64,000 nucleotides of DNA from Ceratotherium simum simum (Eukaryota > Chordata > Mammalia > Perissodactyla > Rhinocerotidae), in assembly GCF_000283155.1 (NCBI RefSeq), contig NW_004454178.1:3744960-3808959 (forward strand), read 5' to 3'. A program made the translations under genes and the position numbers. Positions 59,301 through 64,000 of this stretch are shown here, in pieces (position 1 is the stretch's first letter; each line of letters begins with the position of its first letter). Below the pieces are notes generated by a model that saw only the letters and a program-made list of their open reading frames with translations, was not told the origin of the DNA and made no database searches.

Positions 59301-61090
59301 AGTTTTCATTTTACTTTCACTTATTCTTTCTCTAATGCTCTTATTTTCTTTATATAGATCTGAGTTTCTGACATATCAATTTTCTTCTCTCTGGAGAACT
59401 TCTTTTAACATTTCGTGCAAAGTGGGTCTACTGGCAACCAATTCCCTCAATTTTTGTTTGTCTGAGAAAGGCTTTATATCTCCTTCTGTTTGAAGGATAA
59501 TTTCATAGGATACAGAATTCTAGGTTAGTGTTCATTTGTTTGTTTGTCTTTTCCTCTCAACACTTTATATATTTCACTTAACTCTCTTCTTGTTTGCTTG
59601 ATTTCTGAGAAGAAGTTTGATATAATTCTTATCCTTGCTCCTCTATAGGTAAGGTGTTTTCTCTAGCTTCTTTCAAGATTTTTTCTTTATCTTTGATTCT
59701 CTGTAGTTTAAATATAATATGCCTAGATGTGGATTTTTTGACATTTATCCTGCTTGATGTTCTTTGAGCTTCCTGGATCTATGGTTTGGGGCTGCCATTA
59801 ATTTGGGGGCAATTCTCAGTCTTTATTGCTTTAAATATTTCTTTCATTCCTTTTCTTTTCCTCTGGTATTCCCAATATTCCTATGTTAAACCTTCTGTAG
59901 TTGTCCCCCAGTTCTTGGATATTCTTTTACATTTTGTCAGCCTTTTTTCTCTTTGTTTTTTGTTCTGGAATTTCTATTGATGTATCCTCAAGCTCACTGA
60001 TTATTCCCTCAGCTGTATCAGCCTACTAACGAGCCCATCAAAGGCCTTCTTCATTTCCGTCACAGCATTTTTTATTTCTATAATTCCTTTTTATTCTTTC
60101 TTAGAATTTCCATCTCTCTGCTTACATTACCCCATCTGTTCTTTCTTGTCATCTGCTTTTTCCTTTTCAGCCCTTACCATATTAATCACAGTTGTTTTAA
60201 AATCCCAGTCTCACAATTCCAACATCCTCATCCCTGCCGTATCTGAGTCAGGTTCTGCTGCTTATCTCTTTAAAATGTGTTTTTGTTTTTTTTTTTTTTT
60301 GCCTTTTAGTATGCCTTGTAATTTTTTATTGAAAGCCAGACATCATATACTAGGTAAAAGGAACTGTAATAAATAAGCCTTTAATGATATGATGGTAAGA
60401 GAGCAGGGGAAGATGGGGGAAGCATTCTATAGCCCTATGATTAGGTCTCAGTCTTTCGGTGAGCCTGAGCCTCTGGGCTGTGACCTTCACAAATGCTTTT
60501 CAGTCCTCCACCCTTTAGATGGGACAGGATGACAACAGGAGGCTGGAGTTGGATATTTCCCTTCTGCCGGGTTCGTTAGGCTCTGATAAAACCCCAGTGG
60601 ATTAGGCTCTAGTAAAATAGTTTCTCTTGATGGTAGGCCTTGTCAAGGACAGAATACTCTGAGTTTATTTCAACATGGCTACTTTCCCTTCTCCCCATCA
60701 GAATCATAAGCGAATTTTTTTTCTCATCTCCACTGTGAGAACCTGGTAGAGCTCCTGAAGGTAAAACTCACAGAAGTGTAGGGACTCCCCTAAGACTGAT
60801 CTCCCCAGGAATTTTTAGCTTTCAGATTCCTCCATATTCAGCTTCCAGCAATTTGTCAATTACAGTTTAGGTTTTCCTACCCTAGTACTGGTTCCCACAA
60901 AGGTTTCTGCTTGTGATTCTCAGCGTCTGCCTATCTGCCTCTTTGATTTTGGGGGCAGCAGTTTGCCCTGTGACCTCAATTCTCTGACAGATCTAGGAAG
61001 ATTTGCTGATTCTCAGTTTGTTCAGCTTTTCACTTGTTAGAATGGAGTGATGACTTCCAAACTCCTTACATGCTGGACCAGAAACCAGAA
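56325..61090 (-). repeat. L1M LINE, 5' portion (antisense), part 2 of 2
   Basis: Continuation of the L1 interrupted at 53352. Reading the minus strand from 61090 down, I recognise the old L1 5' region (antisense of 'gtgggtctactggcaaccaa', 'tctgagaaaggctttatatc', 'tgcctagatgtggattt'), the endonuclease part of ORF2 (around 59000-58060) and the reverse transcriptase. Minus-strand frame 57597-57818 includes EIESIINNLPKKKAPGSDGY, the classic start of the L1 RT, and 56518-56799 includes MKYLGINLTK and WRDSPCSRIERLNIIKM. Frames are broken by many stops. Without the two insertions the whole element is about 6.26 kb, near full length. Confidence 0.92.
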
Positions 61091-63030
61091 GTCTGGTCTA
61101 GCATATTTTGAAATGGCTCAGAGAACTAAAGCATAGTGCATGTAAACTAGCATCCTCACAACACAATCTCTCACAATTTTTACTGTGTATTTTTTTAACA
61201 CTATCTCCTTCTTTCATAGGTTATGCACTTTTTAAACTTCTGGTTAAAAAATTGGTATACTTCCATGTCAACTATCCTTAGAATTTTACTACTGATTACT
61301 CTTGCTAGAAATACTATCCCCATATAATGAGAAAAAGTATGGATTTACACCAGGCTGCCCTCAGCCTCTGTGTTTGCATCCTTCCTTTCTCCAGCTTAAG
61401 TATGGTCAGCGTCTTGGGTTAGAAGCCCTTCTGCCAGGCTGCAGGCAGCAGGATGGCAAAGTAAACAAGAAGAGAACATCATCATGCATTCAGCTTTATT
61501 ACATGAACGGGAAATTAAAAACAACATTTCCATCACATTTCCTCAGTAATCAATGCCACGGAGTTTCAATAATGAAAGAGGGAGATTAGCACATTGTGAA
61601 GTAGAGTGTTTTCAGGGAATTAGGATATTGCCTGAAAATGAATATGATGGAACATTCCCTCACTGTTGAGTTTATACTGGGCTCCCTGATGCCTCACCTG
61701 TCATGATTCTCCATAGCAGGTTCCTTTGAAAAAGGCTCCATTCTTTTCCCATCCTTTGTTAGACTCTCCCCATGTTTTCATACGCCATAAACTCGCTAAC
61801 GCACACACGTGGCAGGGACCAAGTCTCATCTCAATGCATCTTGTGTCACAGTGCACCCATCAATCCGCCATGCATGGGGAAAAGACTGCCGCCCTACAAC
61901 CTCCTTACTGGGGTTTTGTGCATGCTGCTTAATTTCACTGCGTCTGTCAAGCCGTTCTTTATTGGAGAGTCTAACAGCCTCTGAGTGCACGGTGCTCTAT
62001 CACTTACGCAGGGGTTATATTGATCTTTCTGCTGTGTGCTCTAAAGTGGCTGGCATCAAAAGCCAGCCAGGCAGCCGGTTTGAGCAGCATGGGTCATTTA
62101 CAAACTTCAGGATGAGATGCCGCAGGATGCCTGGGAAACGGTTTTGTTTTTCCAGAGGGAACCATTGTTCATGAAATGTGGTTAACGTACCATATTTGTA
62201 TACCCTTAAAATCATTTTATAACCACACTGAGTGCCTCTGAACATTAAATATATTTTATAAGTAGTTGGTTAACTAGCTGTTGTGTGCTTTAAATAGTAA
62301 ATAAAATGGAAAGGCACTAAACAGTGACTATATTTCACAGAGTAAGATGCTTTTCCAGCCACTCAATAATTCTCAATGTTAAGAAAAATTGATTTTCTAA
62401 CTGCTGAGTGCCTCTAAAAATTAGCATCTTATCTTTCGACAGGGGATGCTTTTCAGCTAGCCTCCTTTCTCCCATCTTTTGACTTACTGATCTCTAAAGT
62501 TCTCTTCTTGCTTAAAAATTCTATGGGTTCTTTTGGACTATAATCTCACTTGGGCATATATGTAATTGACCGGGCAAAATATAAAATAGGAAACAATTCC
62601 ATCTTACCTTTTTGAATGTTTATTTCAAAAGAAGTAGTTCTTCACCGACTGACTATTCGTTAATTCCCACCGTCTCCCTCTCATGCCAAGAGCAGAGCTG
62701 CATGGAGAGACCCGGGGCAATGACATAGAACTTAAGAGTACTAATTTCCAAGCATCTTCACACAGCACGTCTGAGCAATGGATGCGTTTTGCATTTGCGA
62801 AAGGTTAACTATGGAAAGGAATTCCCTTAGTGGTGGTAATAGTCAAATAGCTTTACGGCAAAATAAATCATTTTCCCAGTTCTTTATAAACTCTGTTTGC
62901 CCTTTAAGAAAATCAAATTGCTAATGCTGAGACCTTCCAGACAGATATCATAATGGCTCATAACATCGCAAAAGTTGAGAACTGGAATAATCGGACACTC
63001 TACAATTACAAGAAACAGCATTAAAAGAGG
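61091..63030. other. Repeat-poor interval
   Basis: Nearly 2 kb with no repeat I can recognise. The sequence at 61370-62250 has balanced composition and retains several CpGs, and four overlapping frames (61302-62245) carry no recognisable domain. Conserved non-coding sequence is possible but cannot be tested here. Confidence 0.4.
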
Positions 63031-63034
63031 ACTC

Positions 63035-63150
63035 AACTTTTAGTTCTGCCTAAACCACAACCAGCTAGGTGACCCTTGGGACGTCACAGAGCCTTTCTGA
63101 ATAATCTAGCATAACCCTGTCAATGTAAACTCATCAGTAAAATGCATGAT
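63035..63150 (-). repeat. MIR SINE fragment
   Basis: The + strand shows 'ttttagttctgcctaaacca', 'cagctaggtgacccttggga', 'cgtcacagagcctttctgaa' and 'aactcatcagtaaaatg', which is MIR on the minus strand. Confidence 0.75.
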
Positions 63151-63569
63151 TTGAGCTAGATTCTAGAATCTGCCTTCTGGATAATCTCCAGGGGCTCCTT
63201 TTAGATCTCACAATTTAGAAATTTCTTCTTTCCTCTTAACACATTCCGAAGAACCAAGTGTCTCAAATGTGCTTAGCAGTTCCACAGCAGTGGGCAGCTG
63301 GCATGTTGAAGCCTGAGGAAGAGCGGATAAGCATCGAACTTCTTGGGACGTGTGCTTAGCAAGAATGTAAAGAGTGAATAAAATTCTTCTCTGATACACC
63401 CTCAAAATTCCCAGTAATATCACTGGGAAGTTTATGGGATCAGATGAGGACAGGTTGCTGATTTGGGATGAAATCCAGTGATGAGCTGGCACTTAGTAAT
63501 CCACATTGAACTGATGTGGTCTCCTGGTTCACAGGCTCTAGCAAAGATGTGGCTGAGAGAAAAATAGCC
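63151..63569. other. No recognised feature
   Basis: A 94-codon minus-strand frame at 63208-63492 has no domain. Nothing else can be supported. Confidence 0.4.
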
Positions 63570-63668
63570 CCAGGAGACTGTAAACTCCCTGGGGTGAGGG
63601 TGTTGCTTGAATCATCATTGTATCCCTAGCATCTAGTGAATAGTATTTGCTCAGTAAACATTTGTGAA
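63570..63668 (+). repeat. L2 LINE 3' end
   Basis: 'gactgtaaactccctggggt', 'catcattgtatccctagcat' and 'tttgctcagtaaacatttgt' are the final segments of L2 in order. Confidence 0.83.
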
Positions 63669-64000
63669 GCTAAACTTAATCCCTTAAGCAAATGCAGCCT
63701 ACCAGGCAGAAAACGTAAAATGTCTAAAACAGAAAATCCCAGAAGACTCAAGACAGCACTCAATAGGAGCCCATTATCCAATAGTGTTACAAGAGAAACA
63801 TCATGAAAGCCATAACGGTCCAAAGAAGCAGTCATTTTGCTGCTTGGATTTAATCCAGAAACTGCTTTTCCAGTCAAAAAGCAGAGGAGGGTCTCACCCC
63901 TCTTCCCACACTCATGCATCCCAAAATACAGAAGAAAGAAACAGAGAACACAGGCCTGACAGTAGTAGCATGGAGTCTCACCTTACTACTGAAGTAGACA
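63669..64000. other. No recognised feature
   Basis: A 97-codon minus-strand frame (63626-63919) overlaps the L2 tail at one end and has no recognisable domain. The interval runs to the window edge. Confidence 0.4.

Overview
The window is mammalian nuclear DNA and almost certainly from a perissodactyl (horse, rhinoceros or tapir group). The strongest clue is a set of five tRNA-derived SINEs of the equid/perissodactyl ERE type, with the 'gggctggcc...gtggc' head and the 'ttggcacagatgttagctcagggccaat' body. The rest is the mammalian-wide repeat mix expected in a gene desert or a long intron: L1, L2, CR1/L3, MIR, MaLR/ERVL LTRs and a Tigger DNA transposon. Identifications were made by eye from remembered family consensus features. 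Family level is usually secure, subfamily names are not, and edges are good to about 10-30 bases unless target-site duplications (TSDs) are given.

No convincing intact protein-coding gene was found. Nearly all open frames are short chance frames or pieces of repeats. The best coding remnant is a broken Tigger1-like (pogo/TcMar) transposase at 53.8-55.6 kb.

Layout. 1-10.5 kb: L1 3' ends, an ERE, L2 and MIR pieces, and an L1 3' end with a nested ERE. 10.5-17 kb: MIRs, an exact 54-bp tandem duplication, an L1 fragment and two long L2 fragments. 17.9-23.2 kb: a decayed ERVL-type provirus-like block with two matching LTRs, and between them a second LTR family with its own leucine-tRNA primer-site-like motif. 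23.2-25.5 kb: two L2 3' ends, an antisense L1 and a MIR. 25.5-40 kb: mostly non-repetitive sequence with a few MIRs and two MLT1-type LTRs. 40-46 kb: an old CR1/L3 reverse-transcriptase fragment, L2, MLT1 and other LTR remnants. 46.7-49 kb: two EREs, a four-unit 50-bp minisatellite and an old L1 3' end. 49.3-50.5 kb: an isolated, very GC- and CpG-rich block whose origin I could not identify. 51.6-61.1 kb: one near-full-length antisense L1M split by a younger L1 tail and by a complete 2.97-kb Tigger1-like element. 61.1-64 kb: mostly unique sequence with small MIR and L2 remnants.

No new multi-gene system is visible. The points most worth a second look are the nested L1M/L1/Tigger locus with its exact empty sites, the CpG-rich block and the exon-like segment beside it, the 50-bp and 54-bp tandem repeats, and the paired-LTR block.
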